Shown: positions 10,560 through 19,849 of the stretch, in pieces | Layout of the letters: each line of letters opens with the position of its first letter | Position numbering within the stretch: the first letter of the stretch is position 1 | Assembly (NCBI RefSeq): GCF_024868665.1 | Contig: NC_079907.1 | Span: forward strand, 18,743,000 to 18,806,999 | Direction of reading: 5' to 3' | Source: Triplophysa rosa | Taxonomy: Eukaryota; Chordata; Actinopteri; Cypriniformes; Nemacheilidae | Length of the DNA stretch: 64,000 bases | The notes under the pieces: model-generated | Told to the model about the DNA's origin: nothing | The model's input: the letters and a program-made list of their open reading frames with translations, nothing else | Database searches by the model: none | Program-made: the position numbers and the translations under genes

Positions 10560-11177
10560 CCCTGGGAGATGCCGCTCTTTCTCATCTTACGATGAAGACG
10601 GCTCTCCTGTTGGCGCTCACCTCCATCAAGAAAGTAGGACCTACAAGCATTCTCCGTGTCCACGGATTGCCTAGAACTCGGGCCTGGAGACTCTCACGTT
10701 AGCCTGAGACCCCGGCCCGGCTACGTGCCCAAGGTTCCCACCACTCCCTTTCGGGACCAGGTGGTGAACTTGCAGGCACTCTCCACCGGGGAGGAAGACC
10801 CAACCCCATCTGTGTTGTATCCAGTACGCGCGCTGCGCCTCTACTTGGACCGCACAGAGAGCTTCAGGAGCTCTGAGCAGCTCTTTGTCTGTTTTGGAGG
10901 TCAGGAGCAGGGGAGGGATGTCTCCAAACAGAGATTGGCGCACTGGATCGTGGACACCGTCACTACGGCGTACCGGTCCCAAGATCGCCCGTGCCCACTG
11001 GCAGTGATGGCACACTCCACACGGAGTAAAGCCTCCTCGTGGGCACTGGCTCCGAGCGCATCTCTGGCAGATATCTGCAGAGCTGCGGGTTGGGCTACGC
11101 CCAACACCTTCGTGAGGTTCTACAGCCTCCGCATGGAACCGCTGCCAGCCCGAGTCTTGCATGGTACCAACAGGTAA
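10560..11177 (+). pseudogene. DIRS tyrosine recombinase C-terminal part (copy 1)
   Basis: The open frame from 10656 to 11177 (about 173 residues) carries the tyrosine recombinase signature: LRLYLDRTESF, the HxxR box as HSTR, the downstream SLADICRAAGWATPNTFVRF block, and the presumed nucleophile Tyr in VRFY. In DIRS elements this enzyme integrates a circular DNA intermediate without making target duplications. Among the four copies here this is the only one whose catalytic C-terminal block stays open in one frame. The N-terminal part is deleted, so it is still a pseudogene. Confidence 0.75.
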
Positions 11178-11211
11178 GACCGGCGACCAGTAGGGCGTAC
11201 GTAGGGTTCTA

Positions 11212-13390
11212 CACAGAACCGTATCGAGCCGTCCGTTTTAGGGACTAAAACTATCGGGCTCGCCCAGTCACTGTTAGACTCTTCTATTATCCCCAACTTC
11301 AACATCGCGTCTAATTCCCCCTGAACCACCTTTTTTTTGTGTTCAGGTAACCGGTAGGGTCTACTTCGTACCACTACCCCAGGCTCGGTCTCAATGTGGT
11401 GCTGAATAAGGTTCGTGCGACCAGGCAGGGGGGAGAACACATCCGCAAATTCCGCCTGCAGGCGGGCCACATCCGTGAGCTGCGAGGGTGAGAGGTGATC
11501 TCCCCCCAGGGCCATGGCGAGAGATTGATGTTTAACATTCGCCTCCGGCCCGAGATCATCCTCTCCCGTTACCACCGTCGCCAACATCACAGACTCCTCC
11601 TCACTCCATTTTTTTAGGAGGTTGAGGTGGTAAATTTGCCATGCTCCCCGTCTGTCTGTTCGTACGACCTCATAATCGAGATCCCCTACCTGCCGTGTAA
11701 CCTCAAAGGGTCCTTGCCACTTTGCAAGTAATTTTGAACTGGAAGTAGGGAGTAATACAAGTACCTTCTCTCCCGGAGTGAATTTTCGCAAGTTGGTTCC
11801 CCTATTATACCCGCGGCTTTGCTTGTCCTGGGCCTGTAACAAATTCTCCATAGATAGCCGCCCCAGTGTATGGAGTTTTGTTCTCAGGTCCATGACATAC
11901 TGAATTTCATTTTTGCTCGTGGACGGCCCGTCCTCCCAGGTTTCCTTCAATACGTCCAGCACCCCTCGAGGTTGCCGCCCGTAAAGAAGCTCAAACGGGG
12001 AAAACCCTGTGGAGGCTTGCGGGACCTCCCGTACCGCGAACAATAGGGGTTCCAACCACTTATCCCAATTTTTGGCGTCCTCGTGTACGAACTTACGAAT
12101 CATGGTCTTTAATGTGCGATTAAACCGCTCCACCAGGCCGTCTGTTTGTGGGTGAAAGACGCTGGTCCGGATCGATTTAATGCCCAATAATTCGTATAGC
12201 TCGCGCAGTGTGCGTGACATGAACGCCGTGCCTTGATCTGTGAGGACCTCGCGGGGGATCCCCACCCGGGAGATGATACGAAACAGAGCCTCCGCAACAC
12301 ACTTTGCCGAAATGTTGCGCAAGGCTACTGCCTCGGGATATTGGGTTGCATAGTCCACTATGACTAAAGCAAACCGATGTCCCCGTGCTGATCGTTCTAA
12401 TGGCCCGATGAGGTCCATCCCAATTCGTTCGAAGGGGACCTGCATCAACGGAAGAGGGCGCAATGGCGCTTTTGGTGTGGCCGGTGGATTCACCAACTGA
12501 CATTCACGGCAAGACGCGCACCACCTGCGCACGTTGTCGTGAATGCCCGGCCAAAAAAACCGGGCCATGAGACGATTTAAAGTGTTAGTTTGCCCCAGAT
12601 GTCCTGCCATTGGATTACAATGAGCCGCCTGAAAAAGCATTTCCCGGCGGCTCTTTGGAACTAATAATTGGGTTATATCCTCCTTGGTCTGAGCGTCCTG
12701 GGCCACTCGATATAACCGATTGTTCCGAAGTGCAAAATAGGGGTAGGCGAGAGGTCGGGCAGGCTGCACTGGCTGCCCGTCAATGGACGAGACATGCTCA
12801 AAAGCCCGTTTTAAGGTCTCGTCCTGGGCCTGCTCCAGGGGGAAGTCATTGCGGTCCGAGAGGATCAGCCTCTCGATCCCGCTTTCTCCTCCCCCGGAGT
12901 CAGACCCCTGCGAGCCGGGTTCTGCACTGCCCGCCTGCACGAGCCCTCGTCTTCCCCGGTTTCTCTTTCCCCAAGCAACATCCGTGCATAATACCCTTAA
13001 TAATTCTGGAAAAGCAGGCCAATTCGTCCCTAGAATTAACGGATGTCGGAGGTGTGGATTAACGGCCACCTCAACTCTATGCTTTTTCCCTTTAAATTTT
13101 ATTGGCAGCGACATGAGGGGATATTGAACCACATCCCCGTGCACACACCGTACCTTAACCGCGCGGCCTTTATCCCATGCCACGGATCGAATCAGGCTTT
13201 GGTGGATCGAGGTCTGGTTGCAACCGGAATCCACCAGAACCCGATAGGTACCCCCCCAATACTCACTGGTATCTGGTACTCGCCAGCCTGACCGGGGGCA
13301 GCCTGAGGTGCGTCCGGGACCTGAACCATTAACCCCACATCCATCATGGGACATCGGTCGAGGAAATGGTCCGGGTCCCCGCAGCGCCAA
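11212..13390 (-). pseudogene. Gmr1-like pol: protease-integrase-start of RT
   Basis: A long open frame runs from 13390 down past 11212. Protease: VLVDSGCNQTSIHQSL, with the DSG active site, near 13230. Integrase: zinc region HCNPMAGHLG...CASCREC (about 12610-12500), core Asp in GMDLIGPL, second Asp in VLTDQGTAF, catalytic Glu in DGLVERFNR, then a GPF-type domain (KWQGPFEVTRQ, about 11715). Reverse transcriptase begins with YRLPEHKKKVVQGELD and reaches SPIVLVPKTDGSIRFC before the DIRS junction near 11212; the remaining codons of the frame, down to 11120, read antisense DIRS sequence. The enzyme residues of protease and integrase look intact. The gag-protease boundary at about 13230 needs a frame change, which could be a mutation or a programmed shift. 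Confidence 0.85.
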
Positions 13391-14311
13391 CAGGCCGGCC
13401 CAGACCTACCCGCCGCCCGGGCAGCAGAAAATGGGTGCGGTGCTTGGTGTGGGGAGGACGGAGACATGGGGTGGTGTTCCTCCAGCGCCGATCCACCGGA
13501 ACGTCCCTGCATCCCGCTGGACCCATCATCTGGCCGAGGAACAGTCCCACCTCGCCCCCGAGGCGGGAACCGCGGTGGACCCGGTGGCCGGGCTCGAGGA
13601 GCCGGCACTGGTCGACTTGGAGGAGGTGTGGGGGTGTGTGAGAGCGAGGCCGATGGAATTGCCTCCCCGACCCCGGGGCACGTGACCAAATGGTCCTCCG
13701 CCAGTTGGATGGCCGAGTCCAGCGACGACGGCCGGTGGCACTGGACCCACTCAGCTGTCTGCCGGGGAAGACGGGTGGCAAACTGCTCCAGCACCACCCG
13801 GTCGACGATCTTCTCCACGTCGCCTTCCTCGACCCTCAGCCATCTGCGGCATGAGTCCCGGAGCTGCTGAGCGAGGGCGAAGGGCCTGTAGAATGGCCCT
13901 CCTCAGCTCATCGTAAACCAGGAGGCTCTCTGGGGGCAGCTGTTGTGCCGCCACCTGTGACTCTCCGGACAAGAGGGGGAGGAGCCGGATTGCCCACCTG
14001 TCCCTCGGCCAACCGCTGGACTCAGCAGCTTTCTCAAAAAGGCCGAGGAATGCCTCCGGCTCATCCTGGGGTCCCATCTTTGTCAGCCACAGGTGGGAAC
14101 CCGATGCCTCTTCCGTACGGCCCCCAGCCTGAACCTCCCGGTCCACCCAGCTCCGGAACGCCTCGCGGTCCTCTTTCTGGGCCTGGAGGATAGCCTGGAA
14201 GCGGGCCTCCTGGTCTGCCCTCAGCTGCAGAAGCGCCTGGTGTTGCTCGCGGTGGAGGACCGCGACGGACGAGATGACGTCCGCAAACGGGGTTGCCGGC
14301 GGAGCTTGCAT
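13192..14311 (-). pseudogene. Gmr1-like gag with SCAN-like region and CCHC knuckle
   Basis: The product starts at an ATG at 14311 (MQAPPATPFADV). A coiled-coil-like segment (REQHQALLQLRADQEARF) is followed by a capsid region (MGPQDEPEAFLGLFEKAA, DRWAIRLLPLLSGE). A frameshift between about 13830 and 13750 moves it to a second frame with FATRLPRQTAEWVQCH, the helix block characteristic of SCAN domains, then a proline and arginine-rich linker, and a zinc knuckle CWRCGDPDHFLDRC with CX2CX4HX4C spacing near 13370. SCAN dimerisation domains of tetrapod zinc-finger proteins are thought to derive from this kind of gag, so the resemblance is expected. Full-length apart from the one frame break. Confidence 0.8.
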
Positions 14312-14336
14312 CTGGCCACGGCTTCCTACTTCCTTC

Positions 14337-14354
14337 TCCCGGGTTTCGGCATCA
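14337..14354 (-). other. Primer-binding site, tRNA-Phe type
   Basis: On the minus strand, directly after the LTR, lies TGATGCCGAAACCCGGGA. This is complementary, with one mismatch inside the CCA end, to the 3' terminus expected for a tRNA-Phe (acceptor stem pairing with GCCGAAA). It marks the 5' LTR boundary at about 14356 and identifies the likely minus-strand primer. Confidence 0.68.
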
Positions 14355-14355
14355 T

Positions 14356-14750
14356 TGTAGCAAGGTTCGTGTAGGTGAGAAGGAAGAGATCGGGGACAGG
14401 TTGACTACTGCAGAGGAGAAGTACGGTTTATTAACAAAAATATATCACAGTTCAATGCTGACGCTGCGCGTCTCTGTTTCCAGCCTCCGTATTCCACTGG
14501 AGCTGACGATCCTCTCGTGAAGCACTCCTCTCTCAGGCTTTCTCTCTCTCGCTCTGTCTCCGCAGTAGACTCTGCTGGCTCTCACACACCCGGCTCCTGT
14601 CTCCGAGCTGTTTATATGCATCCCCACACCAATCACTGGAATAGAGGACAGCTGATCATCATTTGCACTTCGCACCCCATTTACTCACCACTCTTCTCTC
14701 AGCCTTCTCTCCCGCTGCAGACCTTGCTAAATCACACCCCCCTTGCCACA
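14356..14750 (-). repeat. 5' LTR of the Gmr1-like element
   Basis: The LTR abuts the primer-binding site at 14354, where the minus strand reads ...TTGCTACA. It contains GTTTATTAAC near 14427, the reverse complement of an AATAAA-type signal, and GTTTATATGC near 14610 as a TATA candidate. The outer end falls near CCACA at about 14746, next to the DIRS fragment that starts at 14752. The exact outer end cannot be fixed because the second LTR is missing. Confidence 0.6.
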
Positions 14751-14779
14751 CCCCTGGTCTCCCATGACCTTCTTGTGGA

Positions 14780-15250
14780 CAGGGGTCCCCTTAGGGATGC
14801 CTCCCTGCAGGTTTGGGGTGCTGTGTGCAACGGGCACGCATTGTCGGGGCGGTGGACGGGACCCCGCCTGCGTTGGCATTTCAACTGCCTAGAGTTGTTG
14901 GTTGTGCTACTTGCATTGAGGAGGCTACTACCTCTCGTGCAGGGCAAGCACGTGTTGGTCCGGTCGGACAGCACAGCTGCTGTGGCGTATATCATTTGGT
15001 GGCATTCACTCAAGGCAGCTAACATGACTCGCCCGGCGCCTCCTCCTCTGGAGTCAGCAGGTGATCAGTTCCCTGCGTGCCACATGCATCCCAGGCATCC
15101 TGAACCAGACAGCCGATGTGCTCTCTCGTCAGTCGACGCCTCGCGGAGAGTGGCAACCCCATCCCCGCGCAGTCCGGCTCATTTGGGAGCAGTTCGGCCA
15201 GGCACAGGTGGTCCTTTTGCCTCCCCGGACTCCACCCATTGTCCGCTTTG
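14780..15250 (+). pseudogene. DIRS RNase H, degraded (copy 2)
   Basis: Recognisable RNase H blocks are DASLQVWGAVCNGH (first acidic residue), FNCLELLVVLLA (Glu) and VLVRSDSTAAVAYI (Asp). A frameshift near 14995 (TTTGGTGGC against the ATCGTCAGGGTGG of other copies) leaves the last conserved Asp block (NQTADVLSRQ) in another frame. The family role is degradation of RNA in the RNA-DNA hybrid. Confidence 0.7.
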
Positions 15251-15566
15251 GTACTCCCAGTCTGAGGCAACCCTTGGCACGGATGCCCTTGTGCACAGCT
15301 GGCCGCGGGACAAGCGGAAGTACGCCTTCCCCCCAGTGAGCCTCATTGCACAGACCCTGTGCAAGGCCAGGGAAGAGGAGCATCAAGTGGTACTAGTTAC
15401 GCCCCATTGGACTAACCAGGACTTGGTTCTCGGAGCTAAGGCTCTGACAACAACTCCCTCCTGCCGCTCCCCCTGGAGAAGATCCTGCTTCCCCAGGGGA
15501 AGGGGCACGTACGGCATCCTAGGCAGAACCTGGTCTCCATGTCTGGACGGGACGAGGAGATCCTGA

Positions 15567-16365
15567 GTGACCCACCCCCGGTCTGGTTGGGACGTCACTC
15601 AGGCTAGGGCCTCGGCCACTGGGCGGCTATACGCCCATAGGTGGCGCCTCTTCTCGTCCTGGTGCTCTTCTCTGCGAGAAGACCCGCGGAGTTGCTCGAT
15701 CGGGTACGAGCTGTCCCTTCCTCAAGAGAGACTGGGGAGTAACCTCTCCCCCTCCACACTGGGAGTGTATGTAGCCCGCTACGGCCGCTCATCATGACCC
15801 AGTTGCTGGGTAGCCTCTGGGACAGCTCGACCTGGTCATTAGGTTCCTAAGGGTGCGAGAGGGTGACCACATTATCCGTGCTCCGTACCCTCTTGCGACC
15901 TAGGTGGCGGCCTCAAGAGGCCCCACCCCCTTCGAGCCTCTCGGAGTTGCCGCTCTTTCTCACTCTTGATAAAGACGGCTTTCCTGATGGCGCTCACCTC
16001 CAAGAGGGTAGGGGATCTGCAAGCACCCTCCGTGTCCACAGATTGCCTAGAACTCGGGCCCGGGATTCTCACGTTATCTTGAGACCCCGCCCCGGCTACG
16101 TGCTCAAAGTTCCCACCACTCTCCCGAGAGACAAGGTGGTGAACCTGTAGGTGCTCCCCACCGGGGAGGAAAACCCAACCTATCTGTGTTGTGTCCAGTA
16201 CACGCACTGCGCCTCTACTTGGACCACACGCAGAGCACGCAAAGCTCTGAGCAGCTCTTTGTCTGTTTCGGAGGTAAGCAGAAGGGAGGACTGTCTCCAA
16301 CAGAGGCTGGCGCACTGGATCGTGGATGCCCTGGAACCGGTGTCAGCCCATGTCCTGCAGGGCAG
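15567..16365 (+). pseudogene. DIRS tyrosine recombinase, catalytic end deleted (copy 2)
   Basis: N-terminal and middle parts match the other copies: GRLYAHRWRLFSSWCSS, then SHVILRPRPGYVLKVP and LRLYLDHTQS. Stops and shifts separate them (for example a TAG within GTGAACCTGTAGGTG at 16141). The catalytic HxxR and Tyr region is removed by the deletion near 16328. Confidence 0.68.
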
Positions 16366-16375
16366 TGAAAAGTGA

Positions 16376-17152
16376 AAAAGAATGGCGCACTATACTTGGC
16401 CCCCCTCTGTAAATGGTGGCCCCTGCTTTTAAAAAATCCTAGATCCGCCACTAAAACTGTAAATTCTGTTTAATTATGCGATACATTGCAGGCTATAATC
16501 TAAAGAAAAACTCTGTCATCTCAAACCCTTGTGATGTCATATGATGATGCATATTTAATAACACATTTTAGAACACGCGTGTGATTAATAATTCAGATGA
16601 ATCTTTGATGCGTCATTAAAAGCTGCTGTGGAGGATCTGCATTTCTCGTGATCACTCTGACATTTTTCCTCCTGTTTACGTCTGACGAGAAGAACCATTT
16701 TTGGAACATAACGAACCATTCTGTCAATGGTTCTTCAAAGAACCATCTCTTTCTTACTTTTTTATCATCTAAAGTACCTTTTTTCACACAAAGGACCTTT
16801 TGTGAAGCAGAAAGTTTCTTCAGATGTTAAACGTTCTTTATGGAACCAAAAGGTTCTTCTATGGCATCGAAGAACCCTTTGAAGCATCTTTTTTTGTATG
16901 AGTGTATGTGTGGAGACATCAGATGGGCTGGTTGATTTTTTATATAATGGAAACATCAAAAGTGACAAAAAAGTAGAGCAGGACATGGCTCTTTTCATTG
17001 TGTAATAGCCTAATTAAGTTACAGTATATTAGTTCAGCACACGTACAATAGAAAATAAAAAACTCACTGGAGATGAGTCCTTCAAAGTAAAGGAAAAACA
17101 TGAAGGAAGAACTTTCCTCATCTGTCTTTATTTCAAGCCACATGTGTTGAAT
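16376..17152. other. Non-coding DNA with DNA-transposon debris
   Basis: The first 80 bases (CCCCTGCTTTTAAAAAATCC, CTAGATCCGCCACT) resemble the right end of a common fish hAT-type element. From about 16695 to 16890, repeated GGTTCTTC and GAAGAACC words in both orientations are typical of a widespread fish miniature element. I cannot give exact boundaries or see a TSD. No gene. Confidence 0.4.
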
Positions 17153-17282
17153 TTACGTCTTGGTTACGGATGTAACCTCAGTTCCCTGATGGAGGGAACG
17201 AGACGTTGTGTCGAGCCAACAGATGGGGTTCGCTCTTAAAAACCTATCAACTTCTAACTAGTTTAGAAAAGGCCAATGAAAT
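17153..17282. mobile_element. Fragment of a DIRS inverted terminal repeat
   Basis: The stretch from CGTCTTGGTTACGGATG to AAAAGGCCAATGAAATT is the DIRS terminal-repeat sequence, including GGAACGAGACGTTGTGTCGAGC, and corresponds to the reverse complement of the right end at 25245-25120. It is cut at 17282, where an LTR remnant begins; the rest of the element is not on the other side, so it is an isolated terminal fragment. Confidence 0.75.
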
Positions 17283-17543
17283 TGTCAGCCTAGTGCTGTG
17301 TGTTCCTGTTCCTGGTTGTTGCGTGAGTTTAGTTATTTTCAGTTCATTGTAGTTTTGTCCAGTGTGGTGTTTAGTCATTGTATTTTAGTTTAGTCAGTTT
17401 ATGTGCCTGTTTGTTCTTCCATTTATTATCATGTTTTGTTCCCCACTGTGGGATTTTGTTTTGCGTGTCTTTTTTAATATTAAAGTCTTGTTAACCCCTT
17501 CACGCCTGCCTGCATCTGGGTTCTTCCACGCACCGTCGTGACA
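17283..17543 (+). repeat. 5'-truncated LTR of the TGTCA...TGACA family
   Basis: It contains the family 3' block: a TTAAAGTCTTGTTAACCCC run, CCTGCCTGCATCTGGGTTCTTCC, and the terminal GTCGTGACA at 17543. The beginning does not match the family start and no TSD is visible, so it is a truncated remnant. It abuts the DIRS terminal fragment. Confidence 0.6.
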
Positions 17544-17929
17544 GTTTCATGAGGCATCGAGGAAATATAAAGTTGAGTATCATCAGCATATCTGATCAAC
17601 CGGAACCAGGAACACAACTGATGTACTTGTTGCATCAAAGAGTGCAGAACAGTACTCTACTCTCAGCCAGTCTTGTCTCATTGTTCCAAGGTTACCACAG
17701 CGAGCAGGATGCAGTTCATGGCCAGACCTGATGGTAGATTGGAGAATGGGAAGCGGCGACCTGACAAGATCTGAGATGTTAGAGCTGGATAAATAAGGAC
17801 GTGGTGACTTGACACGTCTTCACTACAAAATTTCAAATGCTATTAGATTATTAATGATAATCTTAAATCTATAATTTACCTTATTAGTAAGTTTATTTAT
17901 TTTTATTTATCCTTGTTGAGCAAGCACTG
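17544..17929. other. No recognisable gene
   Basis: Short open frames only. The beginning (AAAGTTGAGTATCATCAGC) resembles a motif of dispersed fish repeats, but nothing definite can be named. Confidence 0.4.
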
Positions 17930-18496
17930 CTGAGCTTGTGCAGAGGCAGCAGCTTTTGCCAGAGGGGAACTGGAATCCCCTGGTTGGGCCTGGGTTCTCG
18001 GAGTTATTGGTTCCTCGCCACCATTTGCATACTGTTTTGCACTATTTGGCTGGCCGGGGGGGCTGCTTTAGAATTTTAAAGTTTTACTTAATTAATATTG
18101 CATATAGGAATTTATAGTCTGTTTAATATTTGACCTGTGTTTCTCTCTCCTTTATCTTAAATGTGCACTTTCACTGTGTGTGCGTGTCTGTGTGTGTGCG
18201 TGCGTGCTTGTCTGTTTATGTGTGCATGCTTATCTGCGTGTGTGTGTGTGTGTATGTGTGTGTGTGCGTGCGCGTCTGTGTGTGTGTGTCTATGTCTGTG
18301 TGTGTTAGTACATGTGCATATTGTGTGTGTGGGAGTGTTTTGTATGTGGGTATGTTTGTCTTCTGTGTTTTCACCTTTTTCTTGTTTTTATAGGTATAAC
18401 TTTAATTGTTTTGCTTATAGTCAATATGTCTCATGTACAGCTGCTTTATAACAAATGTAAAAAGCGCTATATAAATAAAGTTGGGTTGAGTTGAGT
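17930..18496 (+). repeat. Dispersed retroposon fragment with (TG)n insert
   Basis: The stretch has the look of a common fish dispersed repeat: GGTTCTCGGAGTTATTGGTTCC near 17993, and an end AAAGCGCTATATAAATAAAG followed by short GTTGGGTTGAG units at 18481. The TTGAG-type tail suggests a retroposed 3' end. A TG-rich microsatellite (about 18172-18345) sits in the middle. The parent family is not identified. Confidence 0.5.
18172..18345. repeat. (TG)n-rich microsatellite
   Basis: An imperfect run of TGTG, TGCG and TCTG dinucleotides. Cysteine and valine-rich open frames here are artefacts of the repeat. Confidence 0.9.
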
Positions 18497-19360
18497 TCTT
18501 GGAGCACAGAATGTTACGATGGATACGTGGAAGTTCTCATTTCGGTGAATTTTAGAAATCTGTAAACACACATTCACATGTTAAATAAACAGTTTGCGCA
18601 ATAACTTTTATCACAATGACAGCGACTCCTAATAATGCAGACATTGTTTTACTTCACTTACTTTTTGTAAGTAGTAAACATCTTCATAGAAGTTTGTGGA
18701 CCTCAGAATCTTTATAGTAGTTTGTGGACCTCGGAATCTTTATAGAAGTTTGTGGACCTCGGAATCTTAATAGAAGCTTGTGGACCTCGGAAGATCACAA
18801 GTTGTTATGGAGTAGGGTTGCACAAAGCTGGAAGAGTATTGTTTGTGAGTCAATACACGATTAAAATGAGTTTGTTATGTCTGAAAATCTTAAAATGACA
18901 ATAATATATTTACGTTTTTATCTGTTGTGCACTTCATAGTAGTTCTTGTAGCACAGAATCTTATGATGGGTATGTGGAAGTTCTCATTTCGGTGAATTTT
19001 AGAAATCTGTAAATACACATTCACATGATAAATAAAGTGTTTTCGCAATAACTTTTATCACAATGACAGCGACTCCTAATACAGAAGTTGTTTTACTTCA
19101 CCTTTTTGTCAGTAGTAGACATCTTTAAAGATTCCGAGGTCCACAAACTTCTATATAGAAGTTTGTGGACCTCGGAATCTTCATAGAAGTTTGTGGACCT
19201 TGGAAACTTTATAGAAGTTTGTGGACCTCGGAAGATCACAAGTTGTTATGGAGTAGGGTTGCACAAGGCTGGAAGTGTATTGTTTGTGAGTCAATACATG
19301 GTTCAAGGAAAGTTTGTTCTATCTGAAAATCTTAAAATGACAATATTATATTTACATTTT
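18497..19360. repeat. Tandem duplication (about 440 bp) with nested 28-bp units
   Basis: The block from about 18497 (TTGGAGCACAGAATG) to 18930 is repeated from about 18945 (TTGTAGCACAGAATC) to 19360 with moderate divergence. Shared landmarks are GTGGAAGTTCTCATTTCGG (18528 and 18973), TAACTTTTATCACAATGAC and GTTGTTATGGAGTAGGG. Each copy contains several 28-base units (AGAAGTTTGTGGACCTCGGA). In the second copy one unit is inverted, giving a palindrome at about 19131-19172 (CGAGGTCCACAAACTTC facing GAAGTTTGTGGACCTCG). No coding sense. Confidence 0.82.
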
Positions 19361-19849
19361 TAGTTGTAATAGTTATTGTGCCAAAGGTTCACTCCTTTTG
19401 TATCAGAATAGAGGGGAATTCCTCTGACAGGTGGAAGATGATAAAAATCACCTACTGCGACACGTCACAACTTCGTAATGGTTAGCACTAATATGTTTCA
19501 GAAAAATTGCATTTTGTGTTAACACCTCTCCAGTAGGGGTGTGCGCATACCGTCAGTCATTGTTAAAAGTCATTATGATAGTTTTTAAAAGATCAGAAGC
19601 AGCAAAGATGTTCATTTCAGTGACCCACGACCCAGAATAAAACATTCTAGATTGCGTCAAGTAGTCCTCTACTTAAGTATACTCACTTCTAACATACCTC
19701 TTAAATTTCAGAGCATTTGTTTTCAGGTGTTTGACAACCGCACGGCGAACACATCGGGAACTAAAACATCAGTAATAATTACATCATCTACCACTTCATT
19801 TTCGATTTACAAATTTGAGACCAGTCTCTCTGCATTTCCCCTGGTGCCT
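19361..19849. other. No recognisable gene
   Basis: AT-rich spacer between the tandem duplication and the protease-like pseudogene. No motif, ORF or repeat boundary that I can support. Confidence 0.4.

Larger units (their letters stand above)
9538..11211 (+). mobile_element. DIRS-type retrotransposon fragment (copy 1)
   Basis: This fragment shares sequence with the longer DIRS elements at 20949 and 59242. It starts inside the reverse transcriptase region (GGGAGCAATCGAGC, as at 61026) and ends after the tyrosine recombinase, where AGTAGGGCGTACG gives way to the Gmr1-like pol around 11211. An internal deletion at about 10402-10430 removes the RNase H and the N-terminal part of the recombinase. 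It has no inverted terminal repeats. Both flanks are minus-strand gypsy-type elements of different families, so the piece bridges two unrelated elements. Confidence 0.82.
11212..14750 (-). mobile_element. Gmr1-like Ty3/gypsy retrotransposon, 5' half
   Basis: On the minus strand the order is LTR (about 14750-14356), tRNA-Phe-type primer site, gag with a SCAN-like region and zinc knuckle, protease, integrase, then the first part of reverse transcriptase. Integrase upstream of reverse transcriptase is the unusual order that defines the Gmr1 group of deuterostome Ty3/gypsy elements (established knowledge). The rest of the reverse transcriptase, RNase H and the 3' LTR are absent: the element stops at about 11212, where a DIRS fragment begins. 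Confidence 0.83.
14752..16365 (+). mobile_element. DIRS-type retrotransposon fragment (copy 2)
   Basis: It begins at TGGTCTCCCATGACC, corresponding to 22390 and 61831 in the long copies, and so starts at the RNase H. It continues through the recombinase and stops near the end of that gene (GTCCTGCAGGGCA). An internal deletion near 16328 joins GTGGATGCC directly to CTGGAACCGG, removing about 200 bases that encode the HxxR and Tyr boxes. No terminal repeats remain. Confidence 0.8.

Noticed and set aside
10671..11162. Minus-strand ORF opposite the DIRS recombinase
   Set aside because: It is a shadow of the recombinase frame on the other strand; the plus-strand frame carries the HSTR and RFY signatures.
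9538..11211. Simple insertion of DIRS copy 1 into one gypsy-type element
   Set aside because: The two flanks are different families (chromovirus integrase on one side, Gmr1-like RT on the other), so the same element does not resume after the DIRS piece.
18130..18451. Cysteine and valine-rich small proteins
   Set aside because: They are translations of a TG-rich microsatellite.
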